Positions 41,820 through 51,666 are shown, counted from the first letter of the stretch. The stretch: DNA of 64,000 bases from Blastococcus sp. MG754426 (GCF_021699055.1 NZ_SSXC01000003.1:1-64000); one strand, 5' to 3'. The notes: generated by a model from the sequence alone, not told the origin. Numbers and translations: made by a program.

Positions 41820-42914
41820 ATGGACCTCCCCACCGCCCAGCAGCCCGCCGACCACCTCGAGATCCGGCTCTCCGACCCCGGGGAGGTGGCCGCCGCGCTG
41901 CCGCAGCTGCTGGGGTTCCACCCGGCCGAGTCGCTGGTCCTGGTCGGCCTCGGCGGGCCGTCCGGCGGGCGGGTCGGGCTGACCGTCCGGGCCGACCTGC
42001 CGCCGGGCGGCAGCGCGGCGCCGCTGGCGCGGCTGCTGGTGCGGAGTCTTCGCAGCGACGAGCCCGCGGCGGCGCTGGCCGTGGTGGTGTCCGAGGCGCC
42101 GGACGACCCAGGTCCGGACGGCGACCCGGCGGCAGGCCTGCTGCCGCACCGGGCGCTGGTGCACGAGCTGGTGCTCGCCCTGGCCGCGGCGCGCATCGCC
42201 CCTCGCGACGTGCTGCTCGTGCGGCGGGGGCGCTGGTGGTCCTACGACTGCCCGCACCCCTGCTGCGCCCCGGCGGCCGGGACGCCCGTGCCGGGCGGCG
42301 TCAGCGCGCTGGCGGCCGCGGCCGTCTGCGCCGGGCAGGTCGTCGCGGCCGACCGCGCGGCGCTGGCCCAGCGGCTGGACGCCCCGCCCGGGTCGGGCGC
42401 CGGGATGCGGGCCGCCTGCGCCCGCGCCGCCACCGACCGCTCGGCCCGGCTCCGGGAGGTGGGGGCGCGGGCGCTGGCCGAGGAGTCGTGGGCCGTGGTG
42501 CGGCAGGCGGTCGGGCGCTGCCGGCCCGGGGCGGCCGGGCAGGGTCCGCTGGACGACGACGAGCTCGCCGGGGTGGGCTGGGCGCTGCGCGACGTCCGGG
42601 TTCGCGACCACGCCCTGCAGCTGGCGCTGGGCGAGGACGGCGCCGCGGCGGAGGTGCTCTGGACCGAGTGCGCGCGCCGGGTGCCCGCGCCGCTCGACGC
42701 CGCCCCGGCCACGCTGCTGGCCGTCAGCGCGTGGCTGCGGGGCGACGGGGCGACGGCCGGCATCGCGCTGGACCGGGCACTGGACGCCGATCCCGGGTAC
42801 ACCCTGGCGCTGCTGCTCCGGCAGGCGCTGGACGCGTGCCTCCCCCCGGCGGACCTGCGCGACCTGGTCGGCCGCGCGGCCGCGCTCACGCCGGCGGACG
42901 GCCCGCCGGCGTGA
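41820..42914 (+). CDS. DUF4192 domain protein
   Basis: 364 residues. The N-terminus (L-L-G-F-H-P-A-E-S-L-V-L-V-G-L near 30-45) and the central R-R-G-R-W-W-S-Y-D-C-P-x-P-C-C segment are hallmarks of DUF4192. The C-terminal A-W-L-R-G-D-G-A-x-A-x-I-A-L-D-R-A-L stretch completes the family signature. DUF4192 is nearly restricted to actinobacteria and has no known role. Soluble, no signal peptide. It converges on the S9 peptidase gene with a 9-bp gap. Confidence 0.93.
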   Translation: MDLPTAQQPADHLEIRLSDPGEVAAALPQLLGFHPAESLVLVGLGGPSGGRVGLTVRADLPPGGSAAPLARLLVRSLRSDEPAAALAVVVSEAPDDPGPDGDPAAGLLPHRALVHELVLALAAARIAPRDVLLVRRGRWWSYDCPHPCCAPAAGTPVPGGVSALAAAAVCAGQVVAADRAALAQRLDAPPGSGAGMRAACARAATDRSARLREVGARALAEESWAVVRQAVGRCRPGAAGQGPLDDDELAGVGWALRDVRVRDHALQLALGEDGAAAEVLWTECARRVPAPLDAAPATLLAVSAWLRGDGATAGIALDRALDADPGYTLALLLRQALDACLPPADLRDLVGRAAALTPADGPPA

Positions 42915-42923
42915 GCTCCGGTG

Positions 42924-45002
42924 TCAGAGCAGCTCCGGCCGCCGCCACTCCTCGTCCCGCACGTGCTCGGCCAGGAAGGCCAGCACCGTCTCGTACCAGA
43001 CGCGGCTGTTCCCCGGGGTCAGCACCCAGTGGTTCTCGTCGGGGAAGTAGAGGAACTTCGAGGGGACGCCGCGCTTCTGCAGGCCGTACCAGAGCGCCAG
43101 GGCCTCGCCGATCGGCACCCGGTAGTCCTTGTCGCCGTGGATGACCAGCACCGGGGTGCGGATCTGGTCCACGTAGCGGTGCGGGGAGTTCTGCTCGTAC
43201 CGCCGGGGCTCGGTGAACGGGTCGCCCCACTCCTTCTCCCAGTAGTACGCGGCGTCGGTGGTGCCGGTGAACTGCTCCAGGTTCCACAGGCTGGCGTGGG
43301 TGACGATCGCCTGGAACCGGTCGGTCTGCGTGGCCACCCAGTTGGCCATGTAGCCGCCGAACGAGCCGCCCATCGCCGCCGTCCGCGTCCCGTCGATCTC
43401 CGGGCGCTGCTCGGCGGCGTCCACGGCGGCCATCAGGTCGGTGTACGGGGCGCCGCCCCACTCGCCCCAGCCGCGGCGGACGAAGTCCTGGCCGAAGCCC
43501 TGGGACAGCGCCGGGTTGGGCAGGAGCACGGCGTAGCCCTGGGCCGCCAGCACCCACGGGCACCAGCGCCACGACCACGAGTTCCAGCTCATCAGCGGCC
43601 CGCCGTGGATCCAGAGCACCAGCGGCGCGGGGGAGTCCGCCGACGCTCCTTCGGGCAGCACCAGCCAGGACTGCACCCGCGCCCCGTCGGCGGCGGTGGC
43701 GTCGAGCTCGTGCAGCGTCCCGGGCAGCCGGTCGAGCGCCACGGGGGTCGGCAGGGGAGCGGGGTCCTGCAGCGGGGCCACCGGGTCCAGGCGCACCGGC
43801 AGGGGAGGGGAGTCGACCGCCGACCGCAGGGCGTACAGGGCGCTGCCGTCTCGGGCCACCTGGAGATCGCTGTAGGCGCCGTCGGCGGTCAGCCGCAGCG
43901 GCTCCCCGCCGTCCAGCGGCACGCGGAACAGCGCGTGACGGCCGTCGTCGTCGGCGAGGAAGTACACGGCGTCGCCGTCGGCGGAGAACTGCGGGGCGCT
44001 GGGCCAGCGGTCGAAGCCGGGGGTGAGGTCGCGGGCGGAGCCGTCGGCGACGTCGACCAGCAGCAGGGTGTAGTCCGGGGGCTCGGCGTAGGAGGACATC
44101 GCCTCCCGCACGCACACCAGCCGGTCACCGTCGGGGGAGAAGGCCGCCCCGTGCAGGTCGGCCAGGGGGTCGTCGACGAGCACCCGGGCCTCCCCGGAGG
44201 CGGTGTCGACCAGCACCAGCCGGGTGCGCCGGCCGGCGGGGCCGTCGGGCACCTCCTCGGTGCGGACCAGGAGCGTGCCGTCGGGGGAGAGGTCGATGTC
44301 GTCGCCGGAGCCGTTCGGCGGCGCCGCGTCGGGGGTCAGGTCGCGCAGCTCGAGCGGCTCCTCGCCGGCGGGCTGCTCGTCGGCCGGGAGCTGCCCGGCC
44401 CAGAACAGGTGCGGCACGGCCGGCCCCAGGTCGTGGTCCCAGTACCGCACCGGGTAGGCCTCGTGCAGGATCGCCGAGACGCCGGCGTCGGCCCGGGCCT
44501 TGCGCCGTTCCTCGTCGGCCTCCGGCGCGGAGCCGCCGGGCGACGTCGCGGAGACCACCACGACGTCACCGCTGCCGGCGGCGACGGCGAACCCGCCGAT
44601 GCCACCCGGGCGGGCCAGCACCGGCCGCGCCTCCCCGCCGTCGGCGGGCAGCCGCCACAGGGCGGGCTTCGGCTCGGTCGCGGGCTCCGCACCGGGGTCG
44701 GGCCGGGCGGAGGTGAACAGCAGCGAGCCGTCCGGCGCCCAGGCGGGGGCGGACTCGCCCGGCGCGCTGCGGGTGAGCCGCCGGGCGGGCCGGGCCCCCT
44801 GCGGGTCGATCTCCCACAGCGCCGTCTGCCACTTCTTGCCCTCGCGGTCGAGCGTCTGCATCGGCACCGCCAGCCGCGTCCCGTCCGGCGAGAGCGCCAG
44901 GCCGCCGATCCGCGGCAGCGCGACGAAGTCGGCCAGGCGGTGGAACGGCGTGGGCGCCGGCTCGCCGGCCGGGTCGTCGGGGGCGGGGGCGGACGAGCTC
45001 AC
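42924..45002 (-). CDS. S9-family prolyl-oligopeptidase-type serine peptidase
   Basis: 692 residues from a GTG with a GAGAAGG RBS. The N-terminal two thirds are beta-propeller-like repeats (L-S-P-D-G-x-x-L-x-x, F-S-A-D-G-D, S-P-D-G-D-R), typical of S9C acylaminoacyl/dipeptidyl peptidases. The catalytic domain has G-G-S-F-G-G-Y for the Ser, H-G-D-K-D-Y for the Asp and D-E-N-H-W for the His. It trims short peptides in the cytoplasm; no signal peptide is seen. It is downstream of ideR but separated by a hairpin. Confidence 0.94.
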   Translation of the reverse strand: MSSSAPAPDDPAGEPAPTPFHRLADFVALPRIGGLALSPDGTRLAVPMQTLDREGKKWQTALWEIDPQGARPARRLTRSAPGESAPAWAPDGSLLFTSARPDPGAEPATEPKPALWRLPADGGEARPVLARPGGIGGFAVAAGSGDVVVVSATSPGGSAPEADEERRKARADAGVSAILHEAYPVRYWDHDLGPAVPHLFWAGQLPADEQPAGEEPLELRDLTPDAAPPNGSGDDIDLSPDGTLLVRTEEVPDGPAGRRTRLVLVDTASGEARVLVDDPLADLHGAAFSPDGDRLVCVREAMSSYAEPPDYTLLLVDVADGSARDLTPGFDRWPSAPQFSADGDAVYFLADDDGRHALFRVPLDGGEPLRLTADGAYSDLQVARDGSALYALRSAVDSPPLPVRLDPVAPLQDPAPLPTPVALDRLPGTLHELDATAADGARVQSWLVLPEGASADSPAPLVLWIHGGPLMSWNSWSWRWCPWVLAAQGYAVLLPNPALSQGFGQDFVRRGWGEWGGAPYTDLMAAVDAAEQRPEIDGTRTAAMGGSFGGYMANWVATQTDRFQAIVTHASLWNLEQFTGTTDAAYYWEKEWGDPFTEPRRYEQNSPHRYVDQIRTPVLVIHGDKDYRVPIGEALALWYGLQKRGVPSKFLYFPDENHWVLTPGNSRVWYETVLAFLAEHVRDEEWRRPELL

Positions 45003-45105
45003 GGGGCCTTCTCTCACGCGGCAGCGGGGGGACCGCCTCACCGTAGTGAGCCGGTGCCGCCCCCGCCGGGCGTCGGCGGGCGTCCCCGGCCTCGGGGGAC
45101 CCGTC

Positions 45106-45141
45106 GGGCCGGGCGGGGCCGGCCCGACCCCCGCCCGGCCC
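45106..45141. terminator. hairpin terminator after ideR
   Basis: GGGCCGGGCGGGG pairs perfectly over 13 bp with CCCCGCCCGGCCC across a 10-base loop. It lies just downstream of the ideR stop and upstream of the S9 peptidase start, so it should separate the two transcripts. Confidence 0.65.
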
Positions 45142-45147
45142 GCCCGC

Positions 45148-45873
45148 TCAGAGGAGCGGCGCGGCCTCGAGGGGGGTCAGCTCCTCGTCGGTGGCGCTGA
45201 CGAACATGTGCTGGGCCACGCCCATCGGCAGCACGTACCCGTCGAGGCTCACCGAGCCCTCGACGAGCTGTGCGGTCATCGTCACGCCCGGGCGCACCCC
45301 GTGGTCGGCCAGCGCGCGGAGCAGCTCGGCGTTCTCCTGCAGCTGCTCGCTGATCCGGCGGACCACCACCGGGCGGCCCTCGGCGGTGGCGGTCGAGGAC
45401 AGCAGGGTCAGCGAGTCCAGCACCGCGGAGGTCTCGCCGCCCAGCGGCTCGTCGCCGCGCAGGGCCTCCAGCCCGGGGATCGGGTTGCCGAACGGTGACA
45501 CCGTCGGGTTGCCCAGCAGCGACAGCAGGCGGCGCTCGACCGCCTCGCTCATCACGTGCTCCCAGCGGCAGGCCTCCTCGTGGACGTCGGCGTAGTCCAG
45601 GCCGATGACGTCCACGAGCAGGCACTCGGCGAGCCGGTGCTTGCGCATGACCGCCGTGGCGAGCTGGCGCCCCTCCTCGGACAGCTGCAGGTGCCGGTCG
45701 CCCTCGACGGTGAGCAGGCCGTCGCGCTCCATGCGGGCGACCGTCTGGCTCACCGTCGGGCCGCTCTGGTGCAGCCGCTCGGCGATGCGGGCCCGGAGCG
45801 GGACGATGCCCTCTTCCTCCAGCTCGAAGATCGTCCGGAGGTACATCTCGGTGGTGTCGATGAGGTCGTTCAC
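45148..45873 (-). CDS. ideR: IdeR/DtxR iron-dependent repressor
   Basis: 241 residues from a GTG with GGAGGAG. The winged helix (residues 1-73, H-Q-S-G-P-T-V-S-Q-T-V-A-R-M) is followed by a dimerisation and metal domain. Met10, Cys102, Glu105 and His106 (site 1) and His79, Glu83 and His98 (site 2) match DtxR/IdeR numbering exactly, which also confirms the start. A C-terminal SH3-like domain (about 150-241) is present. It binds iron boxes when Fe(II) is plentiful; targets in this window are near 3.0 and 6.75 kb. Confidence 0.95.
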   Translation of the reverse strand: MNDLIDTTEMYLRTIFELEEEGIVPLRARIAERLHQSGPTVSQTVARMERDGLLTVEGDRHLQLSEEGRQLATAVMRKHRLAECLLVDVIGLDYADVHEEACRWEHVMSEAVERRLLSLLGNPTVSPFGNPIPGLEALRGDEPLGGETSAVLDSLTLLSSTATAEGRPVVVRRISEQLQENAELLRALADHGVRPGVTMTAQLVEGSVSLDGYVLPMGVAQHMFVSATDEELTPLEAAPLL

Positions 45874-46027
45874 AGCTCTCCTCCGTGTCGGCGGCCAGTC
45901 TACGGGGCCGGAGGGCGTCCACCGGCCCATCCGGGAGTGGTCTCGGCGACGCACCCGGTAGCGCCGGACCGGTAGCGTCCGGTCGAGCCACCGCGCCCGG
46001 CCGGGCGCGCCGGGAGGGGAGGTGCCC

Positions 46028-47209
46028 GTGAGCGACTCGGTCGCGGTCGTCTGGGACGACGCGCTGCTCGGCTACACGATGGGCGGTGACCACCCGCTGC
46101 ACCCGGTCCGGCTGGACCTGACCATGCGCCTGGCCGACGGCCTGGGCCTGCTGGCCTCGGACCGGCTGACGGTGATCGAGCCCGAACCGGCCGGGGAGGA
46201 CCTGCTCACCCTCGTGCACGACCCGCTGTACCTCGAGGCGGTGCGGCAGGCGCCGGCCGACCCGGGGGTCGGCCACGGCCTGGGCACCCCGGACAACCCG
46301 ATCTTCCCGGAGATGTACGAGGCCGCCGCTCTCATCACCGGCGGCAGCGTGCTCGCCGCCCAGCAGGTGCACAGCGGCGCCGCGCAGCACGCGGTCAACA
46401 TCTCCGGCGGGCTGCACCACGCGATGCGCGGGTCGGCGTCCGGCTTCTGCGTCTTCAACGACGCCGCCGTCGCCATCGCCTGGCTGCTCGGCCAGGGCTA
46501 CGAGCGGATCGCCTACGTCGATCTCGACGTCCACCACGGCGACGGCGTCCAGGCGGCGTTCTACGACGACCCCCGGGTGCTCACGGTCAGCATCCACCAG
46601 ACGCCGCTCACGCTGTTCCCGGGCACCGGCTTCCCGGAGGAGACCGGCGACCCCGACAAGGCGCTGGGCAGCGCGGTCAACCTGGCCCTGCCCAACGGCA
46701 CCGACGACTCGTCCTGGCTGCGGGCGTTCACCGCCGTCGTCCCCAGCGTGCTGAAGGCCTTCCAGCCGCAGATCATCGTGACCCAGTGCGGCTGCGACGC
46801 CCACCACGAGGACCCGCTGGCCGACCTCGCGCTCACCGTCGACGGGCAGCGCGCCAGCTACCAGGCCATGCACGAGCTCGCCCACGAGATCTGCGAGGGG
46901 CGCTGGATCGCCCTCGGCGGCGGCGGGTACGGCCTGGTGCGGTGCGTCCCGCGGGCCTGGACCCACCTGATCGCCGAGGCCGGTGGCGCGAAGCTGGACC
47001 CGGCCACCGAGATCCCCGAGTCCTGGCGGGAGGACGTGCTGCGCCGCGGCCTGCGCGCCCGGCCACCGACGCACATGACCGAGGGCGGGTACACCGGCTT
47101 CTCCCGCTGGGACGCCTTCACCGAGTCCCGCGTCGACCGCGCCATCATGCGCACCCGCCGCGCGAGCTTCCCCTACTTCGGCCTCGACCCGGACGACCCC
47201 CGTGACTGA
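46028..47209 (+). CDS. acuC: AcuC-type protein deacetylase
   Basis: 393 residues. The GTG at 46028 is favoured because GGGAGGGGAGG ends too close to the GTG at 46022. Class I HDAC-like catalytic motifs are present: S-G-G-L-H-H-A, D-L-D-V-H-H-G-D-G with the zinc-binding Asp/His, C-D-A-H-H-E-D-P with the second Asp, and G-G-G-G-Y-G with the transition-state Tyr. AcuC removes acetyl groups from lysines, classically on acetyl-CoA synthetase. The gene overlaps the start of a protein acetyltransferase by 8 bp, so writer and eraser are made together. Confidence 0.95.
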   Translation: MSDSVAVVWDDALLGYTMGGDHPLHPVRLDLTMRLADGLGLLASDRLTVIEPEPAGEDLLTLVHDPLYLEAVRQAPADPGVGHGLGTPDNPIFPEMYEAAALITGGSVLAAQQVHSGAAQHAVNISGGLHHAMRGSASGFCVFNDAAVAIAWLLGQGYERIAYVDLDVHHGDGVQAAFYDDPRVLTVSIHQTPLTLFPGTGFPEETGDPDKALGSAVNLALPNGTDDSSWLRAFTAVVPSVLKAFQPQIIVTQCGCDAHHEDPLADLALTVDGQRASYQAMHELAHEICEGRWIALGGGGYGLVRCVPRAWTHLIAEAGGAKLDPATEIPESWREDVLRRGLRARPPTHMTEGGYTGFSRWDAFTESRVDRAIMRTRRASFPYFGLDPDDPRD

Positions 47210-49895
47210 ACGGACCGTGACGGAGGAGAACCCCGCACCGCCGCCGGGGTGGGAGGCCGACATCGTCGCCGCCGACGGCGGCACGGTGCACCTGCGCCCG
47301 ATCTGCCCCGAGGACGCCGACGGCCTCAACGGCCTGATGGAGCGCAGCAGCGACCAGACCCGCTACTACCGGTTCTTCGGGCCGATGAAGCGGCTGTCCG
47401 AGCGCGACCTGCACCGGTTCACCCACGTCGACCACGACTCCCGGGTGGCCTTCGTCGTGCTCCTGGGCGACCAGGTCGTCGCCGTCGGCCGCTACGACCG
47501 GTACCCGGGCACCGACGACGCCGAGGTCGCCTTCCTCGTCGAGGACGCCCACCAGGGGCGGGGGCTGGGGTCGGTGCTGCTGGAGCACCTCGCCGCCGCG
47601 GCCCGCGAGCGGGGCATCAAGCGCTTCGTCGCCGAGGTGCTCGCGCAGAACAGCAAGATGGTGCGGGTGTTCCGCGACGCCGGGTACAAGGCCGAGCGCA
47701 GCTACGAGGACGGCGTCGTCCACCTGACCTTCCCGATCGAGCAGACCGAGGACGCGCTCGCGGTCGCCTACGAGCGCGAGCAGCGCAGCGAGTCGCGGTC
47801 GATCGCCCGGCTGCTGACGCCGTCCTCCGTCGCCGTGGTGGGGGCCAGCAACGACGACGGCAAGATCGGCAACGCGGTGCTCCGGCACCTGCTGGACTAC
47901 GGCTTCGCCGGACCGGTCTACCCGGTGAACCCCGGGACCCGGCACGTCCGCGGCGTCCCGGCCTACGCCGACATCGAGTCCATCCCCGACGACCTCGACC
48001 TGGCCGTCCTGGCGGTGCCGGCCGACGAGGTGGCCGGGGTGGTCGAGGCCTGCCGCCGCAAGCGGGTCCGCGGCCTGGTCGTGATCTCGGGCGGCTTCGG
48101 CGAGTCGGGCCCGGACGGGCGGGCGGCCGAGGGCCGGCTGGTCGCCGCGGCGCGGGCCTCGGGCATGCGCGTGGTCGGGCCCAACTGCCTGGGTGTGGTG
48201 AACACCGACCCGGAGGTGCGGCTCAACGCCAGCCTCGCGCCGAGGGTGCCCGGGCGCGGCCGCGTCGGGTTCTTCGCGCAGTCGGGGGCGCTCGGCGTGG
48301 CCCTGCTGGAGCGGGCCCGCAGCCGCGGCATCGGGCTGTCGACGTTCGTCTCCGCCGGCAACCGCGCCGACGTCAGCGGCAACGACCTGCTGCAGTACTG
48401 GGCCACCGACCCGGGCACCGAGGTGGTGCTCCTGCACCTGGAGAGCTTCGGCAACCCGCGCAAGTTCGCCCGGCTGGCCCGCACCGTGGGGCGCACCAAG
48501 CCGGTGGTCGCGGTGAAGAGCGGCCGGCACGTCGGGGTCACCCCGGGCCTGGCCGGGACGTCGGTGGCGGTCCCCGAGCAGTCCGTGGCGGCGCTGTTCG
48601 CCTCGGCGGGCGTGATCCGCGTGGAGACCGTGGCCCAGCTGTTCGACGTCGGCATGCTGCTGGCCCATCAGCCGCTGCCGGCCGGGAGGCGGGTCGCGGT
48701 CGTCGGCAACTCCACCGCGATCGGGGTCCTCGTCGCCGACGCCGTCCTCGAGGAGGGGATGGAGCTCGCGCAGGCCGCGCCGGTGGACATCGGGGTCTCC
48801 GGGAGCCCGGAGGCGTTCCGCGCGGCGCTGCAGGCCGCCGTGGACGACGACGCCGTCGACGCCGTCGTCGCGGTCTTCCTGCCGCCGCTCATGGCCGGCT
48901 CGCGGGAGTACGGCCCGGCGCTGCGGGAGGTGTCGGTGCGCTCGGCCAAGCCGATCGTCGCGAGCTTCCTCTCCACGGAGGGCATCCCACCCGAGCTGAC
49001 CGTGCCCGACGAGCACGGCATGCCCGCGCGCGGGTCGGTCCCGTCCTACAGCACGCCGGAGCGGGCGGTCATCGCCCTGGCCAAGGTCTGCGAGTACGCG
49101 CAGTGGCGCCGCCGGCCGGTCGGCGACGTACCCGAGCTGCCCGACGTCGACGAGGCCGCCGCCGAGCGGATCGTGCGGGGCGCACTCGCGGAGGCGCCGG
49201 GCGGGCGGGAGCTCACCGACGACGAGCTGATCGGGTTGCTGGCCGCCTACGGCGTCCCGCTGCTGGGGACCCGCACGGTCACCGACGCGGACGAGGCGGT
49301 GGCGGCCGCGGACGCGGTCGGGTACCCCGTGGTGCTCAAGTCGACGGCGCCGTGGCTGCGGCACCGGTCCGATCTCGGGGGCGTGCGGCTGGACCTGCCC
49401 GACGCCGAGGCGGTGCGCACCGCGTTCGCCGCGATCCCCTCCGGCGACCCGGTGATCGTGCAGGAGATGGCGGCGCCCGGCGTGGCCACCGTCGTGGAGA
49501 TCGTCGACGACCCGTCGTTCGGCGCCCTGGTCAGCTTCGGGCTCGGCGGCGTCGCCACCGACCTGCTGGGCGACCGCGCCTACCGCACCCTGCCGCTGAC
49601 CGACCTGGACGCCGCGGAGCTGGTGCGCTCACCGCGGGCGTTCCCGCTGCTGGACGGCTACCGCGGGTCCGAGCCGGTCGACCTCGCCGCGCTGGAGGAC
49701 CTGCTGCTGCGGGTGGCCCGGCTGGCCGACGACCTGCCGGAGGTGCTGCGGCTGAGGCTCGAGCCGGTGATCGTCGGCCCGGCCAACCCGTGGCACGGCG
49801 GCCGCTCGCTCGTGGTCGCCGGCGGCACCGGGCTGGTCGGCCCGCCGACCGCCCGCGTCGACCCGGGCCCCCGCCGCATGCGCTCGCCGATCTGA
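47202..49895 (+). CDS. GNAT / acyl-CoA synthetase (ADP-forming)-type protein acetyltransferase
   Basis: 897 residues. The N-terminal GNAT domain (about 20-180) carries the acetyl-CoA loop Q-G-R-G-L-G-S. It is followed by a CoA-binding plus succinyl-CoA-ligase-like region (about 200-640: V-V-G-A-S-N-D-D-G-K-I-G and V-G-P-N-C-L-G) and a C-terminal ATP-grasp domain (about 670-880). This GNAT-first order is that of actinobacterial Pat-like regulators. It is the mirror of Pat of Salmonella, which has GNAT last. The large domain usually lacks synthetase activity. Coupled to acuC. Confidence 0.93.
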   Translation: MTERTVTEENPAPPPGWEADIVAADGGTVHLRPICPEDADGLNGLMERSSDQTRYYRFFGPMKRLSERDLHRFTHVDHDSRVAFVVLLGDQVVAVGRYDRYPGTDDAEVAFLVEDAHQGRGLGSVLLEHLAAAARERGIKRFVAEVLAQNSKMVRVFRDAGYKAERSYEDGVVHLTFPIEQTEDALAVAYEREQRSESRSIARLLTPSSVAVVGASNDDGKIGNAVLRHLLDYGFAGPVYPVNPGTRHVRGVPAYADIESIPDDLDLAVLAVPADEVAGVVEACRRKRVRGLVVISGGFGESGPDGRAAEGRLVAAARASGMRVVGPNCLGVVNTDPEVRLNASLAPRVPGRGRVGFFAQSGALGVALLERARSRGIGLSTFVSAGNRADVSGNDLLQYWATDPGTEVVLLHLESFGNPRKFARLARTVGRTKPVVAVKSGRHVGVTPGLAGTSVAVPEQSVAALFASAGVIRVETVAQLFDVGMLLAHQPLPAGRRVAVVGNSTAIGVLVADAVLEEGMELAQAAPVDIGVSGSPEAFRAALQAAVDDDAVDAVVAVFLPPLMAGSREYGPALREVSVRSAKPIVASFLSTEGIPPELTVPDEHGMPARGSVPSYSTPERAVIALAKVCEYAQWRRRPVGDVPELPDVDEAAAERIVRGALAEAPGGRELTDDELIGLLAAYGVPLLGTRTVTDADEAVAAADAVGYPVVLKSTAPWLRHRSDLGGVRLDLPDAEAVRTAFAAIPSGDPVIVQEMAAPGVATVVEIVDDPSFGALVSFGLGGVATDLLGDRAYRTLPLTDLDAAELVRSPRAFPLLDGYRGSEPVDLAALEDLLLRVARLADDLPEVLRLRLEPVIVGPANPWHGGRSLVVAGGTGLVGPPTARVDPGPRRMRSPI

Positions 49896-49901
49896 GAGAC
49901 G

Positions 49902-49937
49902 CCGAGAGCCCGTCCCCTGCCGGGGACGGGCTCTCGG
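49902..49937. terminator. strong bidirectional hairpin terminator
   Basis: A perfect 16-bp stem (CCGAGAGCCCGTCCCC with its complement) and TGCC loop. It begins 6 bp after the acetyltransferase stop and ends 36 bp before the end of the convergent sigma factor gene, so it should end both transcripts. Confidence 0.85.
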
Positions 49938-49973
49938 TGCGCCGTCGGAGCGGCCCCCGTCGAGGGGCCTTCC

Positions 49974-50957
49974 TCAGGCCAGGTAGTCGCGCAGGGCGTC
50001 GGCGCGCTGCGGGTCGCGCAGCTTGGCCATCGTCTCGCGCTCGATCTGGCGCACCCGCTCGCGGGAGAGCCCGAACTGCTTGCCGATCTGCTCCAGCGTG
50101 CGGGGCTGGCCGCCGTCCAGGCCGAAGCGCAGGACGACGACGTCGCGCTCGCGGTCCTCCAGCGTGGAGAGGACGTTGCGCACGTCGCCCTTCATCATCT
50201 GGAAGGCCACCGCGTCCTCGGCCACGGCGGCGTCGGCGTCCTCGATGAAGTCACCGAGACGGGACTCCTCGTCGGCGCCGACGGTCTGGTCGAGGCTGAC
50301 CAGGTCGCGGCTGTACTCCAGCAGCTCGGTGATCCGCTCCTCGGGCAGGTCGAGCTCCAGGCCCAGCTCCTCGGCGGTGGGCTCCCGCTCGAGCTCCTGG
50401 TGCATGCGCCGGCGGGTGCGGACCACCTTGTTGACCTGCTCGGCCAGGTGGACGGGCAGCCGGATGGTGCGCCCGGAGTCGGCCATCGCCCGGGTGATCG
50501 CCTGGCGGATCCACCACGTCGCGTAGGTCGAGAACTTGAAGCCCTTGGTGTAGTCGAACTTCTCGACGGCGCGGATCAGGCCGACGTTGCCCTCCTGGAT
50601 GAGGTCCAGGAACGTCATGCCGTGGCCGGTGTAGCGCTTGGCCACCGAGACGACCAGCCGCAGGTTGGCCTCCAGCAGGTGGGCCTTGGCCGCCTTGCCG
50701 TCGGTGGCGAGGATCTTGTAGTCGCGCTTGCGGGCGGGCGTGAGCCCCTCCTGCTCGGCGAGCAGCCGCTCGGCGTAGAGCCCGGCCTCGATCCGCTTGG
50801 CCAGCTCCACCTCCTGCTCCGCGGTGAGCAGAGCGGTCTTGCCGATGGTGTTGAGGTAGACGCGCACGAGGTCGGTGGAGACCAGCCCGCTGGTGTCGGG
50901 CTCCCGCCGGGGGGCGCGCACGTCCAGGGTGTCGGTGGAGGACTGCAGCAGCGTCAC
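49974..50957 (-). CDS. sigB: group 1/2 sigma-70 factor (SigB/HrdB-like)
   Basis: 327 residues from a GTG at 50957. Region 1.2 ([11 protein letters not shown]), 2.1-2.4 ([13 protein letters not shown] and [15 protein letters not shown]), 3 and 4.2 (S-R-E-R-V-R-Q-I-E) are all present and intact. Region 1.1 is short, as in mycobacterial SigB, rather than the long N-terminus of the essential SigA. It directs RNA polymerase to housekeeping-like promoters, often under stress. The 277-bp gap upstream, to dtd, holds its promoter. Confidence 0.9.
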   Translation of the reverse strand: MTLLQSSTDTLDVRAPRREPDTSGLVSTDLVRVYLNTIGKTALLTAEQEVELAKRIEAGLYAERLLAEQEGLTPARKRDYKILATDGKAAKAHLLEANLRLVVSVAKRYTGHGMTFLDLIQEGNVGLIRAVEKFDYTKGFKFSTYATWWIRQAITRAMADSGRTIRLPVHLAEQVNKVVRTRRRMHQELEREPTAEELGLELDLPEERITELLEYSRDLVSLDQTVGADEESRLGDFIEDADAAVAEDAVAFQMMKGDVRNVLSTLEDRERDVVVLRFGLDGGQPRTLEQIGKQFGLSRERVRQIERETMAKLRDPQRADALRDYLA

Positions 50958-51234
50958 GATGGGTCTTCGTCCTTGCCTTGGTTTCGGATGCACCCGCCGG
51001 GCGTCGGTGGCGGCGGTGCGGTCCAGGCGTGGAGCGGGGCCACGGATCCGGGATCACCGGCCGGTCCCGCTCTTCTCTGTCCGGTGTGGTACGCCCTGCA
51101 CAACGGCCACTGAGGTGTCCGGTGTTCCGCGATCCGGTCGTTCACAGCAAACCGACAGGGAGTGTCTTCGGTCACCTCCGGTACCCGCGCACGGAGAAGG
51201 CCAGACATGTCATTCCCGTGACGGCTCCGGCGGT

Positions 51235-51666
51235 TCAGACCTCCAGCAGCAGGGTCATCGGCCCCTCGTTGACCGACGAGACCCGCATGCTCGCGCCGAA
51301 CACCCCGGTGGCCACGGTGGCGCCCCGGCGGCGCAGCTCGCGGACGACCTCCTCGACCAGCGGCTCGGCCAGCTCGCCCGGTGCGGCGTCCTGCCACGAC
51401 GGGCGCCGTCCCTTGCGGGTGTCGGCGTAGAGGGTGAACTGGCTGACCACGAGCACCGGCAACCCGAGGTCCGAGGCGGAGACCGCGCCGCCGGGCCCGG
51501 CGAAGATCCGCAGCTCGTGGATCTTCCGGGCCATCGCCCGCGCGCGCCCGGCGTCGTCGTCCCGCCCCACTCCGACCAGTGACAGCAGCCCCGGGCCGAT
51601 CTCACCCACCACGGCACCCCCGACCGTTACAGCCGCTGCAGCCACCCGGCTCACCACCGCTCTCAC
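51235..51666 (-). CDS. dtd: D-aminoacyl-tRNA deacylase
   Basis: 143 residues from a GTG at 51666. It opens V-R-A-V-V-S-R-V and contains [10 protein letters not shown]-x-K-G-R-R-P-S, the signature that lines the active site, and the late N-E-G-P-M-T motif in place of the more common N-x-G-P-V-T. It hydrolyses D-amino acids, and glycine on tRNA-Ala, from mischarged tRNAs in the cytoplasm. Length is normal. Only the Met in the GPMT motif departs slightly from the family. Confidence 0.94.
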   Translation of the reverse strand: MRAVVSRVAAAAVTVGGAVVGEIGPGLLSLVGVGRDDDAGRARAMARKIHELRIFAGPGGAVSASDLGLPVLVVSQFTLYADTRKGRRPSWQDAAPGELAEPLVEEVVRELRRRGATVATGVFGASMRVSSVNEGPMTLLLEV

